Assembly (NCBI GenBank): GCA_035528295.1
Contig: DATKYY010000067.1
Coordinates: 1-23,120 of the forward strand
DNA: 23,120 nt
Direction of reading: 5' to 3'
Source: G020353235 sp035528295
GTDB taxonomy: Bacteria; Chloroflexota; Dehalococcoidia; Dehalococcoidales; JAUYDJ01
In this document: one piece after another, positions 22,664-23,120 of the stretch
Numbering within the stretch: position 1 is the first letter of the stretch
Layout of the letters: each line of letters opens with the position of its first letter
Translations under genes and position numbers: made by a program
Notes under the pieces: generated by a model
Databases searched by the model: none
Told to the model about the DNA's origin: nothing
The model's input: the letters and a program-made list of their open reading frames with translations, nothing else

Positions 22664-23120
22664 TTACTGAAATTTGGTTACTGAGTGCAGCTCCATGCAC
22701 CCCCTCTCTCCGCTTTCCAGGCAAAGGCACTCGTTGTTTTTCCAGACAGCACGATCCACCGGGCAGCCCACCAGGACAAGGGTTTCCTCATCCGGTTTTA
22801 TGGTCCTGAAACTCCCGGCGTGAAACTCCCCTTTTTCCTTGTAGATCCCGACCTCACCGGCGTCATGCTCTAGTGTCTCGGTCCGGACCGGGTTGCCCGG
22901 GTTAGCCGGCTCCGGGGATCCGCTGCCGATGGTGTATTGCTCAATCTTTTTGCGCCATGCCCTAGCCTGGTCAGCCAGGTCAGTCAAGCCCTGTTTTTCC
23001 TGATCGCTAATATCCATCGGGTAAGTCTCCTTTGCTAGTGCTTCAATGGTCAATAGGTGCTTCCGGATACAATTCTCTGTATCGCTATCACATGGGCAAG
23101 CCGGATCGGTGGCGTGTCCT
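22664..23120 (-). CDS. Cysteine-rich protein of unknown function, C-terminal part
   Basis: I do not recognise this protein. The frame is open from the stop at 22664 to the right edge (152 codons) and reads like real protein all the way, so the gene probably begins outside the window. The visible part starts with a cysteine cluster (DPACPCDSDTENC), then a long helical stretch (IRKHLLTIEALAKETYPM and GLTDLADQARAWRKKIEQY), a Gly/Pro linker, and a beta-rich end with four more cysteines (VGCPVDRAVW, ECLCLESGERGC). The cysteines suggest metal binding or disulfides. An ATG at 23017 with AAGGAG 9 nt upstream could start a 117-aa protein instead, leaving out the first cluster. It is opposite in strand to hflX and follows the AT-rich stretch, so it may belong to accessory DNA. 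Confidence 0.6.
   Translation of the reverse strand, partial: GHATDPACPCDSDTENCIRKHLLTIEALAKETYPMDISDQEKQGLTDLADQARAWRKKIEQYTIGSGSPEPANPGNPVRTETLEHDAGEVGIYKEKGEFHAGSFRTIKPDEETLVLVGCPVDRAVWKNNECLCLESGERGCMELHSVTKFQ

Noticed and set aside
1..23120. CRISPR arrays, insertion sequences, rRNA genes, phage genes
   Set aside because: No regularly spaced repeats, no transposase, integrase or rRNA-like sequence was seen on reading through.

Overview
The window looks like a chromosomal segment from a Dehalococcoidia-type (Chloroflexota) bacterium. This is an inference, not a search result. It rests on the gene order (an rpsB-to-ispG block facing hisF, gdhA, glnA, an NrpR-type regulator, dxs, pgk, tpiA and dapF/dapL), on the archaeal-type phosphoglycerate mutase and NrpR, and on the type of proteins encoded. 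Coding density is high up to about 22.2 kb. Most genes sit in tight operons with 1-40 nt gaps or short overlaps.

Left block (1-6674, minus strand): a nine-gene operon reads leftward from an extended -10 promoter at 6646-6674: rpsB, tsf, pyrH, frr, uppS, cdsA, dxr, rseP, ispG (ispG is cut by the window edge). It joins translation (S2, EF-Ts, ribosome recycling factor), UMP phosphorylation, isoprenoid synthesis (Dxr, IspG, UppS), phospholipid precursor synthesis (CdsA) and a site-2 protease. Several starts are GTG or TTG.

Middle block (6740-12075): a small unknown protein has its own strong promoter. It is followed by a nitrogen group: hisF-gdhA, a clear intrinsic terminator, then glnA and an NrpR-type regulator. 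The glnA promoter carries a TTAC-N6-GTAA dyad between -35 and -10. A tRNA-Arg(UCU) lies tail to tail with the nrpR-like gene.

Right block (12169-22185, plus strand): an unknown 218-aa protein, then from a near-consensus promoter dxs, a fused phosphoglycerate kinase/archaeal-type phosphoglycerate mutase, tpiA, miaA, dapF, a DapL-type aminotransferase and hflX. Dxs feeds the MEP pathway used by Dxr, IspG, UppS and MiaA. Pgk-ApgM and TpiA are neighbouring steps of lower glycolysis/gluconeogenesis. DapL and DapF are consecutive steps to meso-diaminopimelate and lysine. hflX appears to lack an ATG/GTG/TTG start at the place where the conserved protein begins.

Right edge (22186-23120): about 480 bp of AT-rich DNA with several inverted repeats and no recognised gene, then the 3' end of a cysteine-rich unknown gene on the minus strand that runs off the window. 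This edge differs in composition and content from the housekeeping blocks and may be a boundary with accessory DNA.
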